From NCBI GenBank assembly GCA_910575775.1, contig CAJTEY010000002.1, positions 186,001-250,000 of the forward strand: a stretch of DNA of 64,000 bases. The letters run 5' to 3'. The notes beneath the pieces are model-generated. The model was given only the letters and a program-made list of their open reading frames with translations, made no database searches and was not told where the DNA came from. The stretch comes from Lachnospiraceae bacterium (GTDB taxonomy: Bacteria > Bacillota > Clostridia > Lachnospirales > Lachnospiraceae). How positions within the stretch are numbered: position 1 is the stretch's first letter; the number at the start of each line of letters is the position of its first letter. A program made the translations under genes and the position numbers. Shown here piece after piece: positions 1 through 8,804 of this stretch.

Positions 1-1065
1 TGCCGAAGAAAACAGGACGTCCATCTGCCCCGGCAGAATATACCCCTTCTCTGCCCGGTGCGCCATGCTCTCCCGAAATTCCAGCTCCACCGCGCTCACA
101 TGCTCTTTGATCCGCAGAGGCTCATCCAGAAAAACACATGCCTTCTCCCCGGCAAAGCAGTCCGCAAAGGAAGCGGTCTCCGGGTAAAAATAGCGCACAT
201 AGCTGTCCAGATTGATCGCATTGTAAGAAATGCCAAGCTCCAGAAGCGTCTCCGCAAGCTCCCGTGTCTGCACCTCGATGCGGTGCGCCTCCTCGGTTTT
301 CATCATCTTTCTGAGCGCTTCCGCCTGCTTTTTCGCCTCTTTTTGAATCTTCTTCAGACCCGCCGCAAGCTCATCCTTCGACAGAATAAGCTCTGTGACA
401 GGATAGATGGACACCGCTTCCAGCTTCTCAATGGAGCGTTGGCTTAAAACGTCAAAGCTGCGGATTGATTCCACCTCATCCCCCCACAGCTCAACCCTGT
501 ACGGATTTTCTTCCGTCAAATCAAAAATATCGACAATGCCGCCCCGGATGCTGAACTGTCCCGGCTCCTCCACCTGGTCGCACCGCTCATAGCCAAGCCC
601 AGCCAGCGCGCCCGCCAGTTCATGTTCTTCCACGGGGGCCTGCCTGCTTATGGAAATCACATGCTTACACCAGTCTTCCAGAGACACCTGAGGCGCCATC
701 AGCGCGTCAAATGTGGTGACTACGGTGAGCGGCACACCCTCCGCCATTCTGCGAAGAACTTTGATCCGCTCCTTGGTAAGCTGATTGCCGTGAATGTCTG
801 CCTGAAAGAAAATGAGGTCTTTCGCAGGATACAACATGACATTTCTGTCATAAAATTGGTAATCCTCGTACAGTTCCTTCGCCCGCAGATCATTGAACGT
901 GATAATCAGTTTCCGGCGAAAGCCCTCACCCAGCCCGTAAATCATATGCAGTTTTTGGGAATCTGCGCAGCCGCTCAGTGCGGCGGAAGTCTTTCCTCTT
1001 ACAAGCAGTTCCCGGATCTCTTCATATTCCCCCAGTTCCGAAAGGGGGGCAAGCAATGCTCTCAT
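1..1065 (-). CDS. mfd: Transcription-repair coupling factor Mfd, N-terminal part (cut by window edge)
   Basis: Mfd is a DNA translocase that removes RNA polymerase stalled at lesions and recruits UvrA. The window holds the first 355 codons of a protein that is normally about 1150-1180 aa; the rest lies to the left. The visible part matches the UvrB-like N-terminal module, including the stretch FSIRGGIVDIFDL near residue 160 followed by the PYRVELWGDEVESIR segment. The start ATG at 1065 is preceded by AGAGG. It lies 74 bp downstream of pth on the same strand, the usual pth-mfd order of Firmicutes. The RNA polymerase-binding and helicase domains cannot be checked here. Confidence 0.95.
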   Translation of the reverse strand, partial: MRALLAPLSELGEYEEIRELLVRGKTSAALSGCADSQKLHMIYGLGEGFRRKLIITFNDLRAKELYEDYQFYDRNVMLYPAKDLIFFQADIHGNQLTKERIKVLRRMAEGVPLTVVTTFDALMAPQVSLEDWCKHVISISRQAPVEEHELAGALAGLGYERCDQVEEPGQFSIRGGIVDIFDLTEENPYRVELWGDEVESIRSFDVLSQRSIEKLEAVSIYPVTELILSKDELAAGLKKIQKEAKKQAEALRKMMKTEEAHRIEVQTRELAETLLELGISYNAINLDSYVRYFYPETASFADCFAGEKACVFLDEPLRIKEHVSAVELEFRESMAHRAEKGYILPGQMDVLFSSA

Positions 1066-1139
1066 GCAAACCTCTTTCTCTCTCTATAACTGTCTTTATA
1101 TCCAATACCGCCTGTGCTTCGGTTTCTTTGAATGGCCAG

Positions 1140-1739
1140 TCACGCGCCTTCTTTCTCTTTCTTCGGCGGGCGTTTGCGCACATTATACTTGTTCATGGCG
1201 GCGTCCGGGCCTTCCACCATCATCGTCTCTATGGCAAGCACTGCGGTTCTCGCGCTCTCGTTCATCACTTCCCGCTCCTGCGCGGAAAAATGTCCCAACA
1301 CATAATCCGCCAGATCCATCTGCGGCGGTTTTTCGCCCACGCCCATCCGCACCCGGATAAACTCGTCATGTCCCAGGTGCATAATGATATTTTTCAGGCC
1401 GTTGTGTCCCCCGTCACTGCCCCGCTTGCGCATGCGGATCTGCCCCATGTCGAGACTCACATCGTCCGAAATCACAATCAGTTCGCTCTTCTCGTCCACT
1501 TTATAAAAGTCTATGACACTGCGGATGCTCTCACCACTCAAATTCATGTAGGTAAGCGGCTTTACCAGAACCACTTTCTGCCCTGCGGCAATCCCTTTTC
1601 CGATGACCGCCTTGTGCTTTTTTTCTCCCAGCACGATATCGTTCTTTTCCGCGATCGCATCAATCACATCAAAGCCGATGTTGTGTCTCGTATTCATATA
1701 TTTTTTTTCCGGGTTTCCCAGACCTGCAATAATGTACAT
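1140..1739 (-). CDS. pth: Peptidyl-tRNA hydrolase
   Basis: Cytosolic enzyme that cleaves the ester bond of peptidyl-tRNAs dropped by the ribosome, recycling tRNA. The 199-aa protein has the family signature GLGNP near the start (Asn9), the catalytic histidine in TRHNIGF (His19), the LVKPLTYMNLSG segment and the glycine-rich GSDGGHNGLKN motif with its conserved Asn. The length is usual for the family, with a short lysine/arginine-rich tail. It sits between spoVG and mfd, in the order common in Clostridia and Bacilli. Confidence 0.97.
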   Translation of the reverse strand: MYIIAGLGNPEKKYMNTRHNIGFDVIDAIAEKNDIVLGEKKHKAVIGKGIAAGQKVVLVKPLTYMNLSGESIRSVIDFYKVDEKSELIVISDDVSLDMGQIRMRKRGSDGGHNGLKNIIMHLGHDEFIRVRMGVGEKPPQMDLADYVLGHFSAQEREVMNESARTAVLAIETMMVEGPDAAMNKYNVRKRPPKKEKEGA

Positions 1740-1786
1740 AGATACCTCGATTCTAAATCCTTTTACGAGTATTACGGGGATAAAGA

Positions 1787-1808
1787 AAAGGACGCTTCCG
1801 CGTCCTTT
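1787..1808 (-). terminator. Intrinsic terminator after spoVG
   Basis: A perfect 9-bp stem (GCGTCCTTT with its complement, 4-nt loop) is followed on the minus strand by TCTTTA. It lies 15 bp beyond the spoVG stop codon and before the pth start, so spoVG probably forms its own transcript, with partial read-through possible. Confidence 0.75.
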
Positions 1809-1823
1809 CCCAGTCGCACTGCT

Positions 1824-2096
1824 TTACTCACTGTTCGGTTCTAAAAGCGCATTCTCATAGCTTTCCAGAATAATTCTCTGGATTCTGTCCCGAGTCTCAG
1901 AATTGATCGGATGCGCAATATCACGGTACTCGCCATCCGACGCCTTCTTACTCGGCATAGCTATGAACAGGCCCTTCTCGCCTTCAATTACCTTAATGTC
2001 GTGAACCACAAATTCATCGTCAATCGTGATTGAGACGATTGCCTTCATCTTGCTGTCTTGAGTCATTTTACGCACGCGGACATCAGTAATTCTCAT
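1824..2096 (-). CDS. spoVG: Septation/sporulation regulator SpoVG
   Basis: Small nucleic-acid-binding regulator that acts in sporulation and cell division in Firmicutes. The 90-aa product begins [10 protein letters not shown] and carries the typical [17 protein letters not shown] and [18 protein letters not shown] segments. A longer reading frame exists upstream, but the ATG at 2096 is chosen because AAGGAGG lies 9 bp before it and because family members begin at this point. A sigma-A-type promoter lies about 180 bp upstream, giving a long leader, and a terminator follows, so it appears to be monocistronic. Confidence 0.96.
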   Translation of the reverse strand: MRITDVRVRKMTQDSKMKAIVSITIDDEFVVHDIKVIEGEKGLFIAMPSKKASDGEYRDIAHPINSETRDRIQRIILESYENALLEPNSE

Positions 2097-2283
2097 GAAG
2101 CTCAGCCTCCTTATCATATGATACCAGTATGAAATCTACTGGTTTTCACAAGCTTTCTACACAAGTCATACTCATCAAGCCACGTAGCTTGTAATAAACA
2201 TTTAGTTAAGTTCTGCCCCTCTTACAGACAACCTAAGTCTTTTTAGCAATCACTCCTCATCCCTTTTAACACACATCCTGCCT

Positions 2284-2312
2284 ATCATAACACAAAATAT
2301 CCGATTGGTCAA
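2284..2312 (-). promoter_or_regulatory. Sigma-A-type promoter for spoVG
   Basis: On the minus strand TTGACC (2307-2312) and TATGAT (2284-2289) are separated by 17 bp. The -35 box overlaps the TGA stop codon of glgD. The predicted start near 2277 gives a leader of about 180 nt that contains two short stem-loops, one of them (CCAGTA...TACTGG) just before the ribosome-binding site. No clear sigma-H promoter, which drives spoVG in Bacillus, was recognised. Confidence 0.65.
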
Positions 2313-3427
2313 AGTGAATATCTGTCATTATGTTCCACCACAATCTCAATGCCATTCTCTCCCTTATGATAGGAGTTCGCCCGGATCGTTCCTCTGCTCT
2401 CTACAATGCAGTTCTCGATGTGTGTGTTATCACCGATATATACATCATTCAAAATGATGGAGTTTTTTATGTAACAATTGCTTCCAATATAGGTTTCTTT
2501 GAAGATCACGGAATCTTCAACCGTGCCGTTCACAATACAGCCGCTGGATATCAGGCTGTTTTTGATCTTCGCGCCCACGTTATATTTGGCAGGCGGCAGA
2601 TCGTCCACCTTGGAGTAAACATCCGGGTACTGCTTAAAGAAATAATCCCTGATCTGCGGCTTCAGGAAATCCATGTTGGTCTTAAAATAATCCTCCACCG
2701 TAGCGATGTTGCTCCAGTATTCCTTCTGCTTGTAACCATAAATTCTCTTTTGGTTCTTGTAGCGGATCAGAATATCCTTAACAAAATCATAGCGATCCTC
2801 TTCGCGGCACTTCTCGATCATCTCGATCAGCAGCCTTCTTCTGACTACATAAATACCGCAGGAAATGGTGTTGGACTTGGCTACCACCGGCTTCTCCTCA
2901 AATTCCTCGATGCGGCTGTCCTCGTTCATCTTAAGCGTACCGAAGCGCTCCACATTCGCGCCCGGCGCCAGATCCTTGCAGACCACTGTGATATCGGCTT
3001 TCTTTTCTATATGATACTCCAGAATCTTATTATAATCCATCTTATAGACGCAGTCGCCGGAAACAATTACCACATAAGGCTCATGGCTGTTCTTTAAGAA
3101 AGACAGATTCTGTGCGATCGCATCCGCCGTACCCCGGTACCATGCGTTGCTCTCTGCCGTCACCGCAGGCGTCTCCACAAACAGGCCTCCCTGTTTACGT
3201 CCGAAATCCCACCATTTGGACGAACTCAGATGTTCGTTCAGGCTGCCTGCATTGTACTGCGTAAGCACAGCCACCTTATTGATATGGGAATTAGACATAT
3301 TACTGAGTGCAAAGTCGATACTTCTGTAGCTTCCCGCTATGGGCATCGCGCAGACCGCACGCTTCTGGGTCAACTGCCTGATCCTGTGATTATTACCACC
3401 TGCTAAGATAATTCCGATTGCTCTCAC
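2309..3427 (-). CDS. glgD: Glucose-1-phosphate adenylyltransferase subunit GlgD
   Basis: Partner subunit of ADP-glucose pyrophosphorylase in glycogen synthesis. The 372-aa protein has the nucleotidyltransferase fold at the N-terminus ([12 protein letters not shown], with the usual RLxPLT replaced by RIRQLT) and a left-handed beta-helix C-terminus with hexapeptide-like repeats. GlgD proteins are shorter and more divergent than GlgC and act mainly as modulators of the catalytic subunit. The start is GTG at 3427, preceded by AGGTGA; the GTG overlaps the TGA of glgC (GTGA), which implies translational coupling. Together with glgC it forms a two-gene operon. Confidence 0.94.
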   Translation of the reverse strand: MRAIGIILAGGNNHRIRQLTQKRAVCAMPIAGSYRSIDFALSNMSNSHINKVAVLTQYNAGSLNEHLSSSKWWDFGRKQGGLFVETPAVTAESNAWYRGTADAIAQNLSFLKNSHEPYVVIVSGDCVYKMDYNKILEYHIEKKADITVVCKDLAPGANVERFGTLKMNEDSRIEEFEEKPVVAKSNTISCGIYVVRRRLLIEMIEKCREEDRYDFVKDILIRYKNQKRIYGYKQKEYWSNIATVEDYFKTNMDFLKPQIRDYFFKQYPDVYSKVDDLPPAKYNVGAKIKNSLISSGCIVNGTVEDSVIFKETYIGSNCYIKNSIILNDVYIGDNTHIENCIVESRGTIRANSYHKGENGIEIVVEHNDRYSL

Positions 3428-4698
3428 GATTTATCACCTGCCTTAATCAAAGTTTTACCGCTGGGAAGATATGCGTCCTTATAGTCATCCTGGGTAGTCA
3501 CACCGAAGACTACCGAATTCTTCCCTATGGTTATCCCTTTCGGGATCACGCTCTTCTCGCCTACCGTCACCAGATCGTGATCGTAGATATTCGGATCCGT
3601 CTCATTGGGAACGGCATCGCCGATGCCCAGCTTTACATTGTCCTGAATCTCTACGTTCTCCGCGATCACTGCCTTATAAAGCTCACAGTTTTCTCCAATC
3701 TGGGTCTGGTTCATAATGATGGAGTCCCGGACCACCGTTCCAGCGCCGATGGTAACGCCGCAGCCGATCACGGAATTGTAAACCTGTCCACAGATCTCGC
3801 AGCCTTCACCTATAATGCTCTTCTCCACCACGCTGTCCGAAGACATGTACTGCGGCGGCAGAATCTCACTCTTGGTGTAGATCTTCCAATACTCCTCGTA
3901 GAGGTTGAACTCGGGCACAATGTCGATCAGCTCCATATTCGCTTCCCAGAAGGAGTGAAGCGTTCCCACATCCTTCCAGTACCCGTTAAACTCATAGGCA
4001 TAGAGGGGCGCGTCTTTCTTATGGCAGTAGGGAATCAGATGTTTCCCGAAGTCCAGTCCCGGCTGTTCCGCATTGGCGAGAAGCGCTTCCTTCAGCGTCT
4101 TCCAGTTGAAGATATAAATACCCATCGACGCCAGATTGCTGCGCGGATTTGCAGGCTTCTCCTCGAAGTCAGTAATCCTGCGGTTTTCATCGGTAATCAT
4201 AATTCCGAAGCGTTTCGCTTCTTCCATAGGAACCGGCATAACTGCTATGGTCACCTCTGCGCCGTTCTGCTTGTGGAAATCAAGCATCACTTCATAGTCC
4301 ATCTTATAAATATGATCCCCGGAAAGAATCAGCACATAGTCAGGATTAAAGGTCTCCATGTAGTCGATATTCTGATATATCGCATTCGCTGTACCAGTAT
4401 ACCATTCACTGTTTGCACTCTTCTCATAGGGCGGAAGAACTGTAACGCCGCCTATGTTCCTGTCCAGATCCCAAGGTATGCCGATACCGATATGCGTATT
4501 TAACCTAAGGGGCTGATACTGCGTCAGCACGCCTACCGTGTCAACGCCTGAATTAATGCAGTTGCTCAGCGGGAAGTCGATAATCCGGTACTTACTTCCG
4601 AAGGACACCGCAGGCTTGGCCACCTTAGATGTGAGCACTCCCAATCTGCTTCCCTGACCGCCAGCCAGAAGCATGGCAATCATTTCTTTCTTTACCAT
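3424..4698 (-). CDS. glgC: Glucose-1-phosphate adenylyltransferase, catalytic subunit GlgC
   Basis: Makes ADP-glucose from ATP and glucose 1-phosphate, the committed step of glycogen synthesis. The protein (424 aa from the chosen start) has the pyrophosphorylase signature [12 protein letters not shown] near residue 13, the substrate-binding [12 protein letters not shown] and [12 protein letters not shown] motifs, FEEKP, and a C-terminal beta-helix. A GTG three codons upstream is possible, but the ATG at 4698 has AGAGGTGA at proper distance while the GTG lies inside that site. The gene overlaps glgD downstream and has its own promoter upstream, divergent from murC. Confidence 0.96.
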   Translation of the reverse strand: MVKKEMIAMLLAGGQGSRLGVLTSKVAKPAVSFGSKYRIIDFPLSNCINSGVDTVGVLTQYQPLRLNTHIGIGIPWDLDRNIGGVTVLPPYEKSANSEWYTGTANAIYQNIDYMETFNPDYVLILSGDHIYKMDYEVMLDFHKQNGAEVTIAVMPVPMEEAKRFGIMITDENRRITDFEEKPANPRSNLASMGIYIFNWKTLKEALLANAEQPGLDFGKHLIPYCHKKDAPLYAYEFNGYWKDVGTLHSFWEANMELIDIVPEFNLYEEYWKIYTKSEILPPQYMSSDSVVEKSIIGEGCEICGQVYNSVIGCGVTIGAGTVVRDSIIMNQTQIGENCELYKAVIAENVEIQDNVKLGIGDAVPNETDPNIYDHDLVTVGEKSVIPKGITIGKNSVVFGVTTQDDYKDAYLPSGKTLIKAGDKS

Positions 4699-4772
4699 CT
4701 TTATCACCTCTTATTTCTTTTTATTTTTCATGTCTCCTTAATCTTTGATCGAAAAAACATAGCTCTATGTAA

Positions 4773-4801
4773 AGTATAGCACAAGCCGACTACAAACTGA
4801 A
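4773..4801 (-). promoter_or_regulatory. Promoter for glgC-glgD
   Basis: TTCAGT (4796-4801) and TATACT (4773-4778) lie 17 bp apart on the minus strand, about 75 bp before glgC. The -35 box is poor and the -10 box good. The whole 293-bp glgC-murC gap is AT-rich and holds only this and the divergent murC promoter. Confidence 0.5.
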
Positions 4802-4932
4802 TACAATTTACAAGAATTCTCAGTTTTTAGTCCTTTCGATATATTAATAATATACAATATTTTATTTCTTTTTTCAATGTCTTTGTTAATTTTTACATAT
4901 TATCCTGTTTTTTCTCATTTGCCAACTTTATA

Positions 4933-4961
4933 TTGGTTTTTTCCCATGAAATGAGTATAAT
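4933..4961 (+). promoter_or_regulatory. Promoter for murC
   Basis: TTGGTT (4933-4938) and a perfect TATAAT (4956-4961) are separated by 17 bp, about 30 bp upstream of the murC start codon. GGGAGA supplies the ribosome-binding site. Confidence 0.7.
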
Positions 4962-4991
4962 ACTAGTAAAAACTGTAAAAGGGAGATACCC

Positions 4992-6371
4992 ATGTACCAG
5001 ATTGATTTTCAAAAGCCGATCCGCATTTATTTTATAGGAATTGGCGGCATCAGTATGAGTGGTCTCGCAGAGATCCTTCTTGAGGAGAACTTTGCCGTAG
5101 CGGGTTCCGACCGTGCCCCCTCAGATCTGACACGTATGCTGGAAGAACGCGGCGTCAAGATCTTCTACGGGCAGAGAGAAGAAAAACTAAACGGAGATAT
5201 CGATCTCGTTGTCTATACCGCCGCCATCAAAGATGACAACCCGGAACTTGTCGCAGCGAAAAAGAGGAACATTCCCACGCTGACCCGGGCAGAACTTTTA
5301 GGGCAGATGATGAAAAATTATAAGACACCTGTCGCTGTGAGCGGCACCCACGGCAAAACAACTACCACCTCCATGATTTCCCAGGTTCTTCTGAGCGCTG
5401 AGGCAGATCCTACCCTGTCCATCGGCGGCATCTACCGGCCCATCGGCGGCAATATCCGGGTGGGGGCGTCCGAACTCTTTGTCACGGAAGCCTGTGAGTA
5501 TACAAACAGCTTTTTAAGTTTCTTTCCAAAAATCGGCATTATTCTTAATATAGAAGAAGACCATCTGGACTACTTCAAGGATCTTTCGGATATTCGGAAT
5601 TCCTTCCGCCGCTTTGCGCTCCTTCTGCCTGAGGACGGTGCCCTCATTATCAACGGCGGCATCGAGCGGTACGAAGAGCTTACGGAAGATCTTCCCTGCC
5701 GTGTTATCACCTACGGTCTCTCCGCCGACCTGGATTACGCTGCGTCTCAGATCACATACGACGATGCCGGCTTTCCTTCCTTCTGCCTGAGAGGCAAAGA
5801 GGGCGGGGAGCGGAACTTTTCCCTGCGGGTGCTCGGGGAACACAATATTCAAAACGCCCTGGCGGCCATCGCACTGGCGGATCTGCTCGGCCTCTCAGAT
5901 GAGGTGATCAGCGCGGGCCTCCTTGCTTTCACCGGCACGGACAGACGCTTCGAGTACAAAGGACAGGTGAACGGCGTCACCATCATCGATGACTACGCCC
6001 ATCATCCCACGGAGATCCGTGCCACCCTAAACGCTGCGAGACAGTACCCTCACAGGCGGATCTGGTGCGTTTTCCAGCCACACACATACACAAGAACCAA
6101 AGCCTTCCTTGTGGAGTTCGCCTCCGCCCTCTCCCTGGCAGACGAGATCGTCCTGGCAGATATCTACGCCGCCAGAGAGAAAGACACACTGGGCATCAGT
6201 TCCAAAACCCTGCAGGAAGAAATCCGATCTCTCGGACACTCCTGCCATTACTTCCCGGCCTTTGACGAGATAGAAAATTATCTCCTGAAAAATTGCACAA
6301 AGGATGATTTGTTGATAACTATGGGCGCGGGCGATGTTGTAAAAATCGGTGAAAACCTGTTACAAAAATAA
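4992..6371 (+). CDS. murC: UDP-N-acetylmuramate--L-alanine ligase
   Basis: Adds L-alanine to UDP-MurNAc with ATP hydrolysis, the first peptide step of peptidoglycan synthesis in the cytosol. The 459-aa protein shows the N-terminal UDP-binding GIGGIS motif (residues 16-21), the ATP-binding GTHGKTTTTS motif from residue 118, the central EACEYTNSFL and EEDHLDYF segments, and the C-terminal DDYAHHPTEI motif. The length is normal. It has its own promoter and is followed by a hairpin built from DnaA-box-like repeats, which may terminate its transcript. Confidence 0.97.
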   Translation: MYQIDFQKPIRIYFIGIGGISMSGLAEILLEENFAVAGSDRAPSDLTRMLEERGVKIFYGQREEKLNGDIDLVVYTAAIKDDNPELVAAKKRNIPTLTRAELLGQMMKNYKTPVAVSGTHGKTTTTSMISQVLLSAEADPTLSIGGIYRPIGGNIRVGASELFVTEACEYTNSFLSFFPKIGIILNIEEDHLDYFKDLSDIRNSFRRFALLLPEDGALIINGGIERYEELTEDLPCRVITYGLSADLDYAASQITYDDAGFPSFCLRGKEGGERNFSLRVLGEHNIQNALAAIALADLLGLSDEVISAGLLAFTGTDRRFEYKGQVNGVTIIDDYAHHPTEIRATLNAARQYPHRRIWCVFQPHTYTRTKAFLVEFASALSLADEIVLADIYAAREKDTLGISSKTLQEEIRSLGHSCHYFPAFDEIENYLLKNCTKDDLLITMGAGDVVKIGENLLQK

Positions 6372-6487
6372 TTATTCACAATATCCACAGAAAAGAACCT
6401 GAGACAATCCGTTTTTTCTGTGGATATTTTTGTGGAGGAAACCATTCGGTTCCGCAATGGTTTCCCGGTTTGTCCACAATATCCACA
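6372..6487. promoter_or_regulatory. Cluster of DnaA-box-like sites between murC and a dnaD-type gene
   Basis: Five close matches to the DnaA box TTATCCACA occur in 116 bp. They are TTATTCACA (6372-6380) directly joined to ATATCCACA (6381-6389), an inverted copy TGTGGATAT (6419-6427), and TTGTCCACA (6470-6478) directly joined to ATATCCACA (6479-6487). The tandem pair is thus used twice in the same arrangement. The first ATATCCACA and the inverted copy also form a 15-bp perfect inverted repeat (6380-6394 with 6414-6428) followed by T-rich sequence, so the element could also end murC transcription. It lies just upstream of two replication-initiation genes, which supports DnaA binding, either autoregulatory or titrating. 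The rest of the gap to 6643 holds no clear gene. Confidence 0.5.
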
Positions 6488-6643
6488 AAAGAATGATTGC
6501 CCCGTCACTGATGCACGCATATCCGTTTGTTACAGATTGCCCATTTCTTTTCACAGAAACAAGTGCTATACTCATAAATGCACGCGGAGATGGTATGGGT
6601 CTGCCGGACCGCGCGTTATCAGTTTTTAATACAGGGGTATAAT

Positions 6644-7756
6644 ATGGGGTTTTTGACAATTTATCAGGACAACTACACGGATTCCACGGTTATTTCAAAC
6701 CGCTTTATTGACGAATACATGCAGGCCGCCAACGATGCGCAGTTAAAGATCTATCTTTATCTGATCCGCATGATGAGCGCCAGACTCGACACCAGTATAG
6801 GCGATATTGCCGATAAATTCAACTACACAGAAAAGGACGTGATCCGCGCCCTCAAATATTGGGAGAGAAACCGCCTTCTGGTGCTTGACTATGATAGCCA
6901 AAAAAATATTACCGGCATTCACATGATGGATTCCAACACCTCCGCTCCGATTCCGGCCAGCTCTGCCATGGCCACTTATCCGAGTGTGGCGGCTCCCATT
7001 CCATCTGCGGTCAGTCCTGCACAGACGATCACTTATCCTTCCGTAAACGCAGGGGCCTGCGCACAGCCGCAGGTTCAGCCGCTTTCTGTGAAAAAGCCAA
7101 ATTACACGGCAGATCAGCTTCGTGACTTTAAGGCAAATGAAGATACCGCAAGACTTCTTTTTGTGGCGGAGCAGTATCTGAAAAAGCCTTTGAGTGCAAA
7201 CGATATGCGCACCATACTTTTCATCATGGACAAGCTTGGGTTCTCTGAGGATCTGACTGATTATCTGATTCAGTACTGCGTTGACCGCGGCAAGAGGGAT
7301 CTGCGCTACATAGAAAAAGTGGCCATAAGCTGGGCTGAGCAGGGCATTACCACCCAGAAGCAGGCCGCTTCTCTGGCTGGAAAATACGATAAGGCCGTCT
7401 ATGAAATTATGCGCAGTCTCGGAAAGAACAATATGCCCACAGAGACAGAAGTGGCGTATATTGACCGCTGGCGCGGGTTCTACGGCTTTGAAAATGACGT
7501 GATTCTCACGGCCTGCGAGCGCACGGTACTTGCCACGGACAGTCACCGTTTCGAATATGCGGACAGCATACTGGCAAACTGGTACAAGGCGGGAGTTCAC
7601 CACAAGAGTGATATCAAATCCCTGGACGAAAATCACCGTCGGAACAAAGCCGGCCGTGCCACCGTTGCCACCAACAAATTTAACCAGTTTGCACAGCATG
7701 ACTATGATTTTGACGCCATTCAGCAGGCACTGGAGAAAGAAATTCTGACTAATTGA
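6644..7756 (+). CDS. DnaD-domain replication initiation protein
   Basis: A 370-aa protein related to the DnaD/DnaB primosomal proteins of low-GC Gram-positives, which remodel origin DNA and help load the replicative helicase. The N-terminal 75 residues look like a winged-helix domain (DAQLKIYLYLIRMM, FNYTEKDVIRALKYWERNRL). A proline/alanine/serine-rich linker spans roughly 100-160, and the second half is helical with the DnaD-type YIEKVAISWAEQGI segment near residue 220, then a second such region. The frame is open further upstream, but ATG 6644 is preferred because AGGGG precedes it. It is followed 51 bp later by a DnaC-like loader, as in other Clostridia. Confidence 0.85.
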   Translation: MGFLTIYQDNYTDSTVISNRFIDEYMQAANDAQLKIYLYLIRMMSARLDTSIGDIADKFNYTEKDVIRALKYWERNRLLVLDYDSQKNITGIHMMDSNTSAPIPASSAMATYPSVAAPIPSAVSPAQTITYPSVNAGACAQPQVQPLSVKKPNYTADQLRDFKANEDTARLLFVAEQYLKKPLSANDMRTILFIMDKLGFSEDLTDYLIQYCVDRGKRDLRYIEKVAISWAEQGITTQKQAASLAGKYDKAVYEIMRSLGKNNMPTETEVAYIDRWRGFYGFENDVILTACERTVLATDSHRFEYADSILANWYKAGVHHKSDIKSLDENHRRNKAGRATVATNKFNQFAQHDYDFDAIQQALEKEILTN

Positions 7757-7807
7757 GTGTACCTCGGCTTCATCTAAAGAAATCCTGCAAAATAAAAAGG
7801 AGACACC

Positions 7808-8767
7808 GTGCCATTAACAAACACGCAATACGATCGGATTTTCCGGCAATATGAAGAAAAGCAACGGCAAAACCGTCTGGAGACAGAGTGCAGACGCGAC
7901 TATGTATATGCGCATCTCCCCAGGTATCGGGAACTGGAGGCCGAGACTGCTTCCCTTTCCGTCGAACAGGGAAAGAAGCTGCTCTTCGGGGATGATGCCG
8001 CTCTTTCAAGGCTGCATGAAAGTCTCGCCTCCTTAAAAGAACAAAAAAAGCAGCTCCTGCTGGACGCCGGGCTCCCGGCAGATTATCTGGAACCACTCTT
8101 TTCCTGCCTTGACTGCCGTGATACCGGCTATATCGAACGGGAAAAATGTCACTGTCTGAAGCAGGCCGAAATTTCCCTGCTCTATGAGCAGTCGGGCATA
8201 CAGGACATGCTGAAGCACAATAATTTCAGTCAGCTTTCTTACGAGTATTACGAGGGAGAATCTTTGGCTCTTTTCCGGCACGCCGTTGAAACCTGCCATA
8301 GTTTTATCAAAAATTTTATTTCAGACTACCGTAATCTCTTTTTTTATGGTACAGTGGGAACGGGAAAATCATTTCTCTCCGGCTGTGTTGCGAAAGAACT
8401 GATGGATCAAGGATATTCCGTGATCTATTTCGGCGCAGCAGGCCTGTTTGATTTATTGTCGAGTGTTTCCTTTAACCCCAAAAACAGGGATGAGCGGCAA
8501 AACACTTACTCTGATCTCTATCGGTGTGATTTGCTTATCATCGATGATCTTGGGACGGAGCTGACGAACCAGTTTACCGCGTCCCAGCTCTTTTCACTCT
8601 TGAATGAAAGGCATCTCGGCAAAAAATCTACCCTGATATCTACCAATCTTTCTCTGGCAGAATTACGGGATCGCTATTCCGACCGTATTTTTTCCCGTAT
8701 TACAAGCAATTTTGAGGTCTGCCGGCTTGCCGGGGAAGATATCCGCATGTACCGGCTTAGAAAATAA
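7808..8767 (+). CDS. DnaC/DnaI-type helicase loader ATPase
   Basis: AAA+ ATPase expected to load the replicative helicase DnaB (also in this window, 41.9 kb) onto DNA. The 319-aa protein has a helical N-terminal region with a putative zinc site (CLDC and CHC, about residues 98-118), Walker A GTVGTGKS at 181-188, Walker B LLIIDDLG, and the ISTNLS sensor segment. The start is GTG with AAGGAGA upstream. The N-terminal zinc site fits Firmicute DnaI-type loaders better than IstB transposase helpers, and no transposase gene lies nearby. It is co-directional with the DnaD-type gene. Confidence 0.88.
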   Translation: MPLTNTQYDRIFRQYEEKQRQNRLETECRRDYVYAHLPRYRELEAETASLSVEQGKKLLFGDDAALSRLHESLASLKEQKKQLLLDAGLPADYLEPLFSCLDCRDTGYIEREKCHCLKQAEISLLYEQSGIQDMLKHNNFSQLSYEYYEGESLALFRHAVETCHSFIKNFISDYRNLFFYGTVGTGKSFLSGCVAKELMDQGYSVIYFGAAGLFDLLSSVSFNPKNRDERQNTYSDLYRCDLLIIDDLGTELTNQFTASQLFSLLNERHLGKKSTLISTNLSLAELRDRYSDRIFSRITSNFEVCRLAGEDIRMYRLRK

Positions 8768-8804
8768 CAGAAACGAATCTTGACAGTTACGAAAGGACGC
8801 TTCC

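Noticed and set aside
3418-4503. 361-codon plus-strand open frame opposite glgC
   Set aside because: It lies wholly antisense to a well-supported conserved gene and has no family features or ribosome-binding site; it is a by-product of codon bias.
6372-6643. Possible chromosomal replication origin
   Set aside because: The DnaA-box cluster is suggestive, but there is no dnaA or dnaN gene nearby, no marked AT-rich unwinding element next to the boxes and no strand-switch of the surrounding genes as expected at oriC.
7808-8767. IstB-type transposition helper
   Set aside because: No transposase gene or inverted terminal repeats are nearby; the N-terminal zinc site and the neighbouring dnaD-type gene fit a helicase loader.
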